DNA from: Aquificaceae bacterium
GTDB lineage: Bacteria > Aquificota > Aquificia > Aquificales > Aquificaceae
Assembly: GCA_015490215.1 (NCBI GenBank)
Contig: WFYH01000258.1
Coordinates: 1 to 13,869, forward strand
Length of the DNA: 13,869 nucleotides
Reading direction: 5' to 3'
Part shown: positions 1-7,246 of the stretch, in pieces
How the letters are laid out: each line of letters starts with the position of its first letter
Position numbering within the stretch: position 1 is the first letter of the stretch
The notes under the pieces: model-generated
Databases searched by the model: none
Seen by the model: the letters and a program-made list of their open reading frames with translations, nothing else
Told to the model about the DNA's origin: nothing
Position numbers and translations under genes: made by a program

Positions 1-2783
1 ATTACAAGGAAACTCTCAACCTCCCGAAAACTTCGTTTCCTATGAAGGCTAACCTCCCGAGCAGGGAACCCCAGATACTTTCAAAGTGGAAAGACCTTTA
101 CCGCAAGGTGAGGGAGGTAAGGAAGGGGGAAAAGATCTTTTTGCTCCACGACGGACCTCCATACGCCAACGGGCATATCCACATAGGTCACGCCCTTAAC
201 AAGATCCTCAAGGACATCATAAACAAATACAACCTTATGATCGGCAGAGATATTCTCTATGTGCCCGGTTGGGACTGCCACGGGCTTCCCATAGAGAGGC
301 AGGTAGAAAAGGAGCTGAAGTCCCAAAAAAAGAGAAAGGAGGATATGCCAAAAACCGAGTTCAGGAAGCTCTGCAGGGAATACGCATCAAAGTTTGTTGA
401 AATTCAAAGGGAAGAGTTTATAAGGCTCGGAGTCCTCGGAGATTGGGAAAACCCCTATCTGACTATGGACTCCAAATACGAAGCCCAAGAGATAAGGGAG
501 CTAGGTAGGTTCTTTGAAAAGGGTCTCGCCTACAGGAGCAAAAAGCCCGTCTACTGGTGCATATACGACAGGACTGCCGAAGCGGAGGCGGAGGTAGAAT
601 ACGCCCCGAGGAAAGATCCGAGCATCTACGTGAAGTTCCCGCTGACCGAAGAGGAAAATACCTTCCTAGTTATCTGGACCACAACCCCTTGGACCCTCCC
701 TGCCAACCTCGGCGTTATGGTTGGAGAAGATTACAACTATGTAGCTCTTGAAACGAATCGGGGGAAGCTCATAGTGGCGGAGGAGCTTGTAGAGAGCTTC
801 AGCGAAGTCACCGGAGTTACAGGAAAAGTTGTAGAGAAATTTAAGGGTAGAGACCTCGTAGGGAGGAGCTACCTTCACCCCTTCATAAGAAGGGAAGAGC
901 TGGAGGGCTACCTTTCGGAGGAAACCCTTAAGAACCTTTGGAAAGTTTACCCTTCCGAGTTTGTGGATCTCTCCACCGGGACGGGGCTTGTGCACATGGC
1001 ACCCGGTCACGGTCAGGAGGACTATACGATCGGTCTTCGCTACGGTCTTGAACCCTACGCTCCCCTTGACGACGGAGGTTACTTCATAGAGCCTGCCCCC
1101 GAATTCATCAGGGGCAAAAGGGTCTTTGAGGCGAACCCCTTAATAATAGAAAGGCTCAAAGAGGAAGGATATCTGATCCACAGCTCGGAGGTTGAGCACT
1201 CCTACCCTCATTGTTGGAGGTGTAAAAACCCCGTCATCTTCAGAGCTACCCACCAGTGGTTCATTAGCATGTCCGCTCCCGTAAATGGAAAAACCTTTAG
1301 GGAGAAAGCCCTTGAGGAGATAGAAAAGGTCAGGTGGATACCCGACTACGGGAAGATACGGATAAAGAGCATGGTTGAAAACAGACCTGACTGGTGTATA
1401 TCCCGTCAAAGATACTGGGGGGTTCCCATAACTGTCTTTTACTGTGAAAACTGCGGAGAGATCGCAAGCGACAGAGAGATCTTTGAGAGGGTTGCGGACC
1501 TCGTGGAGAGGCACCCTTCGGGTTCGGACATCTGGTTTGAGTTGGAGGCAAAGGATCTGCTTCCGCAGGGCTACAGGTGCAAAAGGTGCGGGGGAGACAG
1601 ATTCAGGAAGGAAGAGGACATCCTTGACGTTTGGTTTGACTCGGGATGCTCTCACGCTGCGGTGATAAGACCCATGGGTTTTGACAAGGCGGATCTATAC
1701 CTTGAGGGGTCCGATCAGCACAGGGGTTGGTTCCAAGCCTCCCTCCTTGAGTCGGTAGGATCTTACGGAGAGGCTCCCTACAAGGCTGTCCTGACCCACG
1801 GCTTTACTGTTGATGAAAAGGGAAGGAAGATGTCCAAGTCCTTGGGCAACGTAGTTGCACCCCAAGAAGTGATAGACAGGCTCGGTGCGGACATACTAAG
1901 GCTCTGGGTGGTCTCCGAAGACTACAGCGAGGATGTAAAGCTCGGGGGTGCCATCCTGAAGGCGGTGGCGGAGGACTACAAGAAGATAAGGAACACCCTA
2001 AGGTTTCTCTTGGGCAACCTTTATGACTTCAAACCCTCCGAAAACAGGGTTCCCTACGAGAAGCTCCACCACTTTGACAGGTGGATGGTCTCGCGCCTGC
2101 AGGGATTTTTGGAAGAGCTTCACAGGCACTACAGAGACTACGCCTTCCACAGGGTTTACCACCTGATCAGGAACTTCTGCACTTCGGATCTGTCCGCCCT
2201 ATATCTTGACGTTCTCAAGGACAGGCTCTACGTATACCCGCCCGACTCTTGGGAGAGGAGATCCGCCCAGAGCGTCCTGTGGGATCTCCTTATAGCCCTT
2301 ACCACCGGGATAGCCCCCTTCCTGAGCTTTACAGCGGAAGAGGTTTGGGAGCATGCAAGGGAAAGGGACGACTCCCTTCCCGAGAGCGTCTTTATGCACC
2401 TGATACCCCAGCCCCGCAGGGATCTGGTAGATGAAGACCTTGAGAGGGATTACAAAAGGCTCCTTGAGATAAGGGACGAGGTTTTGAGCGCCCTTGAAGA
2501 AGCCCGTAAGGAGGGACTCATAAGACATTCCTACGAAGCTAAAGTTTCTCTGACCGTTCCAGCCGAAGACAGAAGCCTCCTTGAGAAATACGGGGACTAC
2601 CTTAACTACTTCCTAACCGTAAGTCAGGTTTCCCTATCCGATGGGGAAAGACTTGAGATAGAGGTCTCCCGGGCGGAGGGGAAGAAGTGCCCGAGATGTT
2701 GGATCTTTTACAGGGAGGAGGAATTCGTAGGGGAGGTGTGCGGAAGGTGCCACGGGGCGCTTAAAGATATGGGCTTAATATGA
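1..2783 (+). CDS. ileS: Isoleucyl-tRNA synthetase, 5' end cut off by the window
   Basis: Class I aminoacyl-tRNA synthetase that attaches isoleucine to tRNA-Ile in the cytoplasm. The HIGH signature is at 180-191 and KMSKS at 1827-1841. The CP1 editing domain shows [11 protein letters not shown], and later [16 protein letters not shown]. There are Cys pairs in the middle (CENC, CKRC), and the C terminus ends in a zinc-finger-like CPRC...CGRC (2688-2750), as in bacterial-type IleRS. The open frame continues upstream of the ATG at 42: codons from position 3 read [13 protein letters not shown] and then MKANLP, which is the conserved bacterial IleRS N terminus. The real start is therefore just left of the window and only a few residues are missing. 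The visible part is 926 codons, close to the usual 930-950 residues. The TGA stop overlaps the next gene in an ATGA. Confidence 0.97.
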   Translation, partial: YKETLNLPKTSFPMKANLPSREPQILSKWKDLYRKVREVRKGEKIFLLHDGPPYANGHIHIGHALNKILKDIINKYNLMIGRDILYVPGWDCHGLPIERQVEKELKSQKKRKEDMPKTEFRKLCREYASKFVEIQREEFIRLGVLGDWENPYLTMDSKYEAQEIRELGRFFEKGLAYRSKKPVYWCIYDRTAEAEAEVEYAPRKDPSIYVKFPLTEEENTFLVIWTTTPWTLPANLGVMVGEDYNYVALETNRGKLIVAEELVESFSEVTGVTGKVVEKFKGRDLVGRSYLHPFIRREELEGYLSEETLKNLWKVYPSEFVDLSTGTGLVHMAPGHGQEDYTIGLRYGLEPYAPLDDGGYFIEPAPEFIRGKRVFEANPLIIERLKEEGYLIHSSEVEHSYPHCWRCKNPVIFRATHQWFISMSAPVNGKTFREKALEEIEKVRWIPDYGKIRIKSMVENRPDWCISRQRYWGVPITVFYCENCGEIASDREIFERVADLVERHPSGSDIWFELEAKDLLPQGYRCKRCGGDRFRKEEDILDVWFDSGCSHAAVIRPMGFDKADLYLEGSDQHRGWFQASLLESVGSYGEAPYKAVLTHGFTVDEKGRKMSKSLGNVVAPQEVIDRLGADILRLWVVSEDYSEDVKLGGAILKAVAEDYKKIRNTLRFLLGNLYDFKPSENRVPYEKLHHFDRWMVSRLQGFLEELHRHYRDYAFHRVYHLIRNFCTSDLSALYLDVLKDRLYVYPPDSWERRSAQSVLWDLLIALTTGIAPFLSFTAEEVWEHARERDDSLPESVFMHLIPQPRRDLVDEDLERDYKRLLEIRDEVLSALEEARKEGLIRHSYEAKVSLTVPAEDRSLLEKYGDYLNYFLTVSQVSLSDGERLEIEVSRAEGKKCPRCWIFYREEEFVGEVCGRCHGALKDMGLI

Positions 2784-3430
2784 AAAGGCGTATCTTCGGC
2801 GTTATAGGGTTGGGGAACTTCGGCTTTCATGTTGTAAGGACCCTCGCCAAGGAGGGGGTTGAGGTTATAGCTCTTGACAGGGATCCCGAAAAGGTCCGCA
2901 GGGTCAGCGAGCTGGTGACCCACGCCTACGTGGCGGATGTCCTTGACGAAAAAGCCCTTGAAGAGTCGGGCATATTCACCGCTGATGTTGTGGTGGTCAG
3001 CATGGGTGAGAACGTAGAGGCGAGCATACTCGTTACGGTTCTCTTGAAGAATAGGGGTGTAAAGGAGATAGTGGCTAAAGCCCTAAACCCCCTTCACGGG
3101 GAGGTTCTCAAAAAGCTCGGAGTCAGCAGGGTGGTCTTTCCCGAGATGGAGACCGCAGAGAGAACCGCCAAGAGCCTCCTTATATCGGGAGTGATTTCCG
3201 AGTTTCCCTTTGCGGAGGGCTACAGCATCTTTGAGATGGAGGTTCCCAAAAGCATAGTGGGAAGGTCTTTGAAGGAGCTTGACCTGAGGAGAAAATACAA
3301 CCTAAACGTCCTTGCGGTAAAGAGGGAGGGAAGGGTTACCGTCAACCCCTCCGCAGAGGAAGTGCTAAAGGAGGGTGACATCGTCCTCGTCCTCGGGAAA
3401 GAAGGAGATCTCCTTAAGCTCACCGACTGA
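2780..3430 (+). CDS. TrkA/KtrA-type potassium-uptake regulatory protein (RCK domain)
   Basis: A 216-residue cytoplasmic gating subunit of a Trk/Ktr potassium transporter, by family. Residues 5-35 form a Rossmann nucleotide-binding fold with GLGNFG (10-15) and an acidic residue, D33, at the end of the second strand that would contact the nucleotide ribose. An RCK_N domain spans about 1-125. A TrkA_C domain spans about 140-216, with the [11 protein letters not shown] and EGDIVLVLG signatures. There is one RCK_N/TrkA_C unit, so this matches the short KtrA/KtrC form rather than the doubled E. coli TrkA. Its start overlaps the ileS stop in an ATGA, implying translational coupling. No membrane partner (TrkH/KtrB) is in the window, so its transporter must be encoded elsewhere. 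Confidence 0.9.
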   Translation: MKRRIFGVIGLGNFGFHVVRTLAKEGVEVIALDRDPEKVRRVSELVTHAYVADVLDEKALEESGIFTADVVVVSMGENVEASILVTVLLKNRGVKEIVAKALNPLHGEVLKKLGVSRVVFPEMETAERTAKSLLISGVISEFPFAEGYSIFEMEVPKSIVGRSLKELDLRRKYNLNVLAVKREGRVTVNPSAEEVLKEGDIVLVLGKEGDLLKLTD

Positions 3431-3438
3431 TATACTGA

Positions 3439-4746
3439 ATGATTATGAAAAGAAAGCTCGTTATCCTCGGTGCCCAGTGGGGTGACGAAGGGAAAGGGAA
3501 GATAGTTGACCTTCTGTCGGAAAACTACGACTTGGCGGTCAGGTATCAGGGGGGAAGCAACGCAGGGCACACGGTCATAGCCAACGGTCACAAGCTCATA
3601 CTCCACCTGCTCCCTACGGGGATCCTCCACAGCCACGTGACGGGAATCATCGCCCAAGGTATGGTGGTTGACCTTGAGGTGCTCAATCAAGAGCTTACGG
3701 ACCTTGAAAGGAAGGGTGTATCTTACGAGGGCAGGCTCTTTATAAGCGACCGTGCCCATGTGGTCTTTCCTTACCACAAGCTCCTTGACAGGCTCTTTGA
3801 AAAGCACAAGGGCATAGGAACCACGCTGAGGGGTATAGGACCCGCCTATATGTTCAAATTTGCCCGCAAGGGGATAAGGCTCTCAGACTTTGAAGACGAA
3901 AAGAGGCTTTACTCCCTCGTTGAGGAGAACGTAGCCTTCGTGAACGACCTCTGCGAGAAGGTCTTTTGTGAGAAAAGCTCCCTAAACCCCGAAGCCATAA
4001 CGGAAGAGAGCCTGAGACTGTATAGAAAATACAAGCACATGGTAACGGATGCCTCCCGCATAATCTCCGAGCACGGAGGGAGCATCCTCTTTGAGGGTGC
4101 TCAGGGAACCATGTTGGACGTGGATATGGGAACCTACCCCTTTGTAACCTCCTCCAACTCCTCTTCTTTGGGTCTTTCCAACGGAACTGGACTGTCGCCT
4201 AAGTTCTTCTCCGACGCCTACTTTTTGGGGGTAGCCAAAGCCTACACCACCCGTGTGGGCGGTGGACCCTTCCCTACGGAGCTTAAAGGGGAAGAGGGGG
4301 ACAAGCTCAGGGACATAGGCGGTGAATACGGATCAACCACCGGCAGACCCAGAAGGTGCGGTTGGCTTGATCTGGTCGCCCTCAGGTATGCGGTTAAGGT
4401 TAACTCCCTTGACGGACTTATAATCACCAAGCTTGACGTTCTTGACTCCTTTGAAGAGATAAAGGTATGCGTCGCCTACGAATGTGAGGGTGAAAGGATA
4501 GACACCTTCCCAGCCTCCTACAGCCTCTTGGAAAGGTGCAAGCCCGTATACGAGACCCTACCCGGATGGCTCTCGGACACAAAGGGTGCCAAGGATCCCT
4601 CCGCCCTACCCCCGAGGGCTAAGGATTACATAAGGTTTATAGAGGACTTTGTGGGGGTGCCCGTTATCATGCTTTCCACCGGTCCCAAAAGGGAAGAGTA
4701 TCTATGGCTGAAAGAGACTCTTCACAAAAGCGTGAGCTTTTCTTAG
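3439..4746 (+). CDS. purA: Adenylosuccinate synthetase
   Basis: Catalyses GTP-dependent condensation of IMP and aspartate to adenylosuccinate, the first committed step of AMP synthesis. The 435 residues match the family length of about 430. QWGDEGKGK (13-21) is the phosphate loop with catalytic D16. GGSNAGHT (38-45) carries the catalytic His (H44). Also visible are GIGPAY, FEGAQGTMLD with GTYPFVTSSN, TTGRPRRCGW (300-309) for IMP/aspartate contacts, and TKLDVLD for guanine binding. Two starts are possible, ATG 3439 and ATG 3445; neither has a good ribosome-binding site. It follows the RCK gene by 8 bases. The next gene starts 43 bases inside its 3' end, in another frame. Confidence 0.97.
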   Translation: MIMKRKLVILGAQWGDEGKGKIVDLLSENYDLAVRYQGGSNAGHTVIANGHKLILHLLPTGILHSHVTGIIAQGMVVDLEVLNQELTDLERKGVSYEGRLFISDRAHVVFPYHKLLDRLFEKHKGIGTTLRGIGPAYMFKFARKGIRLSDFEDEKRLYSLVEENVAFVNDLCEKVFCEKSSLNPEAITEESLRLYRKYKHMVTDASRIISEHGGSILFEGAQGTMLDVDMGTYPFVTSSNSSSLGLSNGTGLSPKFFSDAYFLGVAKAYTTRVGGGPFPTELKGEEGDKLRDIGGEYGSTTGRPRRCGWLDLVALRYAVKVNSLDGLIITKLDVLDSFEEIKVCVAYECEGERIDTFPASYSLLERCKPVYETLPGWLSDTKGAKDPSALPPRAKDYIRFIEDFVGVPVIMLSTGPKREEYLWLKETLHKSVSFS

Positions 4747-5135
4747 AGAGGGCGAAACACTTCAACTGGGCTTTCATAGGTGCGATAACCCTACTGCTTT
4801 TAGCCTCCCTCGCCACCTATAAGTTCTTTGCCATGCCCGTGTCCGCAAGGCTAATTTTATACGTCTACGGGCTTGAAATCTTTACTGCGGTCGTTGCCTT
4901 CATCGTTTCCTACCTCGTGCGCAGGAAAATGCTCCCCGTGGATACGAAAGACCCCCATTGGAGCTACACCGCAGTCAGGAGATACTTTTGGAGCTACGTT
5001 CTTCTGTGCCTCCCCTTTGCTGTAGCCTTCCTCTTTTTCCTCTTTGCGGGGAACCTTTCCGCCCTCCTTTTGGGTTACCTGCTGTCCCTGTGTGGTTTAA
5101 TAGTTTTCAGACCCAGAAGGGGGGACGTGGTATGA
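4704..5135 (+). CDS. Unrecognised integral membrane protein, four predicted helices
   Basis: I do not recognise this 143-residue protein. It has a short charged N terminus (about residues 1-20) and hydrophobic stretches at about 22-42, 48-72, 93-115 and 117-134, so probably four membrane helices. A basic, polar loop (about 73-92, including RRKMLPVDTKDPHW) divides them into two pairs, and the C terminus is basic (RPRRGD). The ATG at 4704 lies inside purA; no later in-frame start precedes the first helix, and a GGGAAGAG stretch just upstream can serve as ribosome-binding site. The 43-base overlap suggests coupling to purA. The stop overlaps the next start in an ATGA. Function unknown; neighbours give no clear clue. 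Confidence 0.8.
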   Translation: MAERDSSQKRELFLERAKHFNWAFIGAITLLLLASLATYKFFAMPVSARLILYVYGLEIFTAVVAFIVSYLVRRKMLPVDTKDPHWSYTAVRRYFWSYVLLCLPFAVAFLFFLFAGNLSALLLGYLLSLCGLIVFRPRRGDVV

Positions 5136-5359
5136 ACAGAGAAGAGATCATAAAAAAGCTCTATGAGGAAGATCCCGAGTTCAGAGAGATCAAGGACAAA
5201 CACGACGAGCTTGACAAGGACATAGCCAAAAAGGAAAAGCACCATCCCATGACCCACGACCTTGAGATGGAGATAGAGAAGCTCAAACGCCAAAAGCTTT
5301 ACTACAAGGACCTTATGGAAAAGAAGATCCAAGAGGCTATGAAGAAACAAAGCTCCTGA
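5132..5359 (+). CDS. DUF465 / YdcH-like small coiled-coil protein
   Basis: A 75-residue, highly charged, almost wholly helical protein. The pattern EDPEFREIKDKHDELDKDIAK, then a His-rich hinge (HHPMTHD), then EIEKLKRQKLYYKDLM, matches the DUF465 family: two helices forming a hairpin, with a conserved LKxxKLxxKD at the second helix. Family members such as E. coli YdcH have no firmly established role. The start is the ATG at 5132, which overlaps the previous stop (ATGA). The frame is open further upstream to 4958, but that part only shadows the membrane protein gene. The GAAGGGGGGACG before the start supplies a ribosome-binding site. It ends one base before the next start. Confidence 0.85.
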   Translation: MNREEIIKKLYEEDPEFREIKDKHDELDKDIAKKEKHHPMTHDLEMEIEKLKRQKLYYKDLMEKKIQEAMKKQSS

Positions 5360-5360
5360 A

Positions 5361-5999
5361 ATGGGTTTGATCCTCAAAATACTTCCCGTAGGACCCCTTG
5401 CGGTAAACTGCTCCATTGTGGCGGATCCCGAAACGGGAAAGGCTATAATCGTAGACCCCGGAGCGGAGGCGCAAAGGATAATAGACACTGCCCGCTACTT
5501 TGACGTGGTGGCGATAGTAAACACCCACGGACACATAGACCACGTGGGTCAAGTAAAGACCGTAAAGGAGTTCTTCGGGGTTCCTTTTTACCTACATCCT
5601 GAGGATGTCTTTTTGATTGACGACGAGATTTGGAGCGGTTTTGCTACCTACATAGGTGCCCAGAAGTGCCCACCGCCCGACGAGTTTTTGGAGGAGGGTA
5701 TGGTCTTGGAGGTGGGAAACCTGAAGATAAGGGTGATACATACCCCCGGGCATACCCCCGGGCAGAGCTGCCTCTATATTGAAAATGAAGGGGTCGTGAT
5801 AGTCGGTGATCTGCTCTTTAAAGGGAGCGTAGGCAGGTGGGACCTTCCGGGAGGGGACATAAACAAGCTCAGGGACTCTTTAAAAAAACTCTTTTCCGAA
5901 CTCCCCGATGAAACCCTCGTCGTCTGCGGTCACTACGAGGAGACCACCATAGGGAGGGAGAAAAAGTTCAACCCCTTCGTAAGAGAGCATGTCCTTTAG
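5361..5999 (+). CDS. Metallo-beta-lactamase-fold hydrolase, glyoxalase II-like
   Basis: A 212-residue cytoplasmic metal-dependent hydrolase. The metal-binding motif THGHIDH is at 55-61 (HxHxDH). Further ligand positions are H131 in HTPGHTPG (127-134), D150 in VGDLLF and H191 in CGH. The compact single-domain form without the C-terminal helical domain of classical glyoxalase II resembles YcbL-type enzymes, which hydrolyse thioesters such as lactoyl-glutathione. The true substrate cannot be read from sequence, and persulfide dioxygenases share this fold. It lies one base after the DUF465 gene and overlaps apbE by 11 bases. Confidence 0.88.
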   Translation: MGLILKILPVGPLAVNCSIVADPETGKAIIVDPGAEAQRIIDTARYFDVVAIVNTHGHIDHVGQVKTVKEFFGVPFYLHPEDVFLIDDEIWSGFATYIGAQKCPPPDEFLEEGMVLEVGNLKIRVIHTPGHTPGQSCLYIENEGVVIVGDLLFKGSVGRWDLPGGDINKLRDSLKKLFSELPDETLVVCGHYEETTIGREKKFNPFVREHVL

Positions 6000-6852
6000 G
6001 CTTCTATTTGCTGTCCTTCTACCCCTTGTAGCCTTTGCGGTTCAAAAGGTTTTCTTTGTGATGGGCACCTATGCGGTGGTTGACTTTGAGAGGGAAGAGG
6101 ATGCTTACAAAGCCTACAGGATAATGAAGGAGGTGGAAGAAAAGCTCTCCCACTACATAGAGAACTCGGAGGTAAGTTTGCTCAACAGGTCCGAAGGCAA
6201 GAAGGTAAAGCTGTCTCCCCTCACCCTCAGGGCACTCAGGAAGGCGATTGAAGTTTCCGAAAAAACCTACGGACACTTCAGCCCCCTGACCGAAGGGAGG
6301 GTTATAGAGTGTTTAAAAAAAGGAGTTAACGAGTGCGGGGAAAAGAAGCGCTTGCCTGCTGACCTTTTGGAATTGGGGGAGGACTGGGCACGCCTGAAGG
6401 GCAAAGCGGCGGTTGACCTCGGGGGTATAGGAAAGGGTTTCGCCCTTGAAGAAGTCTACAGGCGACTTAAAAGCGATAAGGGTTTTGTTTCCATAGCGGG
6501 AGATATGAAGGTCTGGGGTCACAGCAGGCTCCTTGCGATCAAAGACCCTCTAAAGGACGGAGTGTTGGCGGAGATGGTTAACGTTAAAGACGTCTGCCTT
6601 TCCACCTCCGGAAACTACGTCAAAGAGCACATAAAGAAGGAAGATATAACCCTCGTGCAGATTACCGTTGCCCACACCGACTGTTCCCTTGCGGACGCCT
6701 TCGCCACCGCTCTCTTTTCCATGAGCAGGAAGGAAAGGAGACGCTTTATGAGAGAAAACCCGCAAGTGGGTGTGCTGGAGCTTTACGGTGACGGGAGCCT
6801 TTTTATAAACCGTGCCTTCAGAGATTTCTTCTCCCCGATACTTATCAGATAG
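5989..6852 (+). CDS. apbE: ApbE-family FAD:protein FMN transferase, exported, with an atypical C-terminal half
   Basis: ApbE proteins transfer FMN from FAD onto Thr/Ser of extracytoplasmic flavoproteins, using Mg2+. Residues 1-17 form a short hydrophobic signal sequence (RLLFAVLLPLVAFA). Family motifs follow: MGTY (25-28), DLGGIGKGFA (143-152), AGD at 170-172 where GGD is usual, STSGNY (205-210) and LADAFATALF (234-243), with the Asp and Thr (D236, T240) expected at the metal site. The usual HIxDPxTG motif between STSGNY and the metal site is not recognisable; the sequence there reads EHIKKEDITLVQ. At 287 residues it is somewhat shorter than typical members (about 320-350). It is the last gene of the plus-strand run; its stop abuts the promoter-like sequence before the structured RNA. 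Confidence 0.85.
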   Translation: MSFRLLFAVLLPLVAFAVQKVFFVMGTYAVVDFEREEDAYKAYRIMKEVEEKLSHYIENSEVSLLNRSEGKKVKLSPLTLRALRKAIEVSEKTYGHFSPLTEGRVIECLKKGVNECGEKKRLPADLLELGEDWARLKGKAAVDLGGIGKGFALEEVYRRLKSDKGFVSIAGDMKVWGHSRLLAIKDPLKDGVLAEMVNVKDVCLSTSGNYVKEHIKKEDITLVQITVAHTDCSLADAFATALFSMSRKERRRFMRENPQVGVLELYGDGSLFINRAFRDFFSPILIR

Positions 6853-6854
6853 GT

Positions 6855-6865
6855 TAAGATATTAT
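6855..6865 (+). promoter_or_regulatory. Possible -10 promoter region for the structured RNA and atpA
   Basis: Directly after the apbE stop the sequence TAAGATATTAT contains TATTAT (6860-6865), five of six matches to a sigma-70 -10 box. No convincing -35 box is present 16-18 bases upstream, so this is a weak call. If used, transcription would begin near 6872 and the RNA would lead into atpA. Confidence 0.35.
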
Positions 6866-7134
6866 CCCCGGAGGCAGAAGGAGGCAAAAGGGTGCAAAGA
6901 AGCGGATCGTGTGAGCACGGGACGGCACTATGGTCACCGAGGGAAGGAACCGTAGTGCTGCGGTGTTCCTCTTTGAGGGCACTGTGCAATCTCGTGCGAG
7001 TGCGGTCCGTAGCGGGGCTAACGGCCCTCCTCCCTGACCCTCAAAAAGGTCCAGGCGAGGGTCTCCCCGAAAGGGGACGTGGGAGGAACCCCGAAAAGGG
7101 GCGCGAGGTCCCGCTACCTGGGGCGGGGCCTATG

Positions 7135-7200
7135 GGTGCTCAAAAGCCGCCTGCCGGGTATCTGAGCACCCTGAAAAGGCGGGGTACAAATAGCCCGGCA
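7135..7200 (+). other. Predicted pseudoknot with two competing partners
   Basis: Stem GGTGCTC/GAGCACC (7135-7141/7164-7170) encloses a 22-base loop. In that loop, CCGCC (7147-7151) pairs with GGCGG (7178-7182), and TGCCGGG (7152-7158) pairs perfectly with CCCGGCA (7194-7200). Either pairing makes a pseudoknot with the hairpin. The two pairings cross each other, so they may be alternative states. Confidence 0.5.
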
Positions 7201-7230
7201 CCCGAGCTGTGCGGTTTTGCACAGTTTGGG
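7201..7230 (+). other. Terminal 12-bp hairpin of the structured RNA
   Basis: CCCGAGCTGTGC (7201-7212) pairs without interruption with GCACAGTTTGGG (7219-7230), including two G-U pairs, around the loop GGTTTT. No U-run follows, so it is not an intrinsic terminator. It ends six bases before the weak ribosome-binding site of atpA. Confidence 0.55.
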
Positions 7231-7246
7231 TAACCAGGTCGTAAAG

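Larger units (their letters stand above)
7115..7239 (+). promoter_or_regulatory. Weak atpA ribosome-binding site and a hairpin loop complementary to it
   Basis: The only Shine-Dalgarno-like bases before the atpA ATG are AGGT (7236-7239), seven bases upstream. ACCTGG (7116-7121), in the loop of the hairpin 7107-7130, is exactly complementary to CCAGGT (7234-7239). The same loop can instead pair with CCAGG (7051-7055). This allows, but does not prove, a structure that hides or frees the ribosome-binding site. Confidence 0.4.
6870..7240 (+). ncRNA. GC-rich structured RNA of unknown class, upstream of and abutting atpA
   Basis: This 394-base gap holds no convincing protein gene. By my count 6901-7230 is about 64% G+C; a sample of atpA just downstream is about 45%. 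In a thermophile that contrast is a classic sign of a folded RNA. Stems seen by eye: 6923-6934/6949-6960 (12 bp with G-U pairs); 6961-6971/6975-6984 (bulged); 7029-7034/7081-7086; 7036-7042/7057-7063; CCCC-GAAA-GGGG at 7065-7076; CCCC-GAAAA-GGGG at 7089-7101; 7107-7114/7123-7130; 7135-7141/7164-7170; 7201-7212/7219-7230. GAAA-type loops and A-rich linkers point to the plus strand as the RNA. The 5' end is purine-rich with two GGAGGCA copies (6870, 6880). No RNase P, tmRNA, SRP or 6S signatures were found. It may be an atpA leader, a separate RNA, or both. Ends are approximate. Confidence 0.7.

Noticed and set aside
42..44. ATG at 42 as the start of ileS
   Set aside because: The frame is open to the left edge and the upstream codons encode the conserved LNLPKTxFP of IleRS, so this Met is internal.
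4958..5131. Longer N terminus for the DUF465 protein
   Set aside because: These codons shadow the membrane protein gene, and the family domain begins right after the ATG at 5132.
5739..5762. Tandem 12-base direct repeat (catacccccggg twice)
   Set aside because: It encodes the conserved HTPGHTPG zinc-site motif of the hydrolase, so the repeat follows from protein sequence.
6870..7240. RNase P RNA, tmRNA, SRP RNA or 6S RNA as identity of the structured RNA
   Set aside because: No GAGGAAAGTCC or ACAGAA blocks of RNase P RNA; no T-arm GGTTCRA or CCA end of tmRNA; the GGTCACCG...GGAAGGAACC loop at 6932-6951 only loosely resembles the SRP core and lacks AGCAGC; no single long rod with a central bubble as in 6S RNA.
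7217..7246. TTG at 7217 as the atpA start
   Set aside because: It lies inside the terminal hairpin of the RNA, has no ribosome-binding site, and adds residues not found in AtpA N termini; MAMLSYEEA fits the family.
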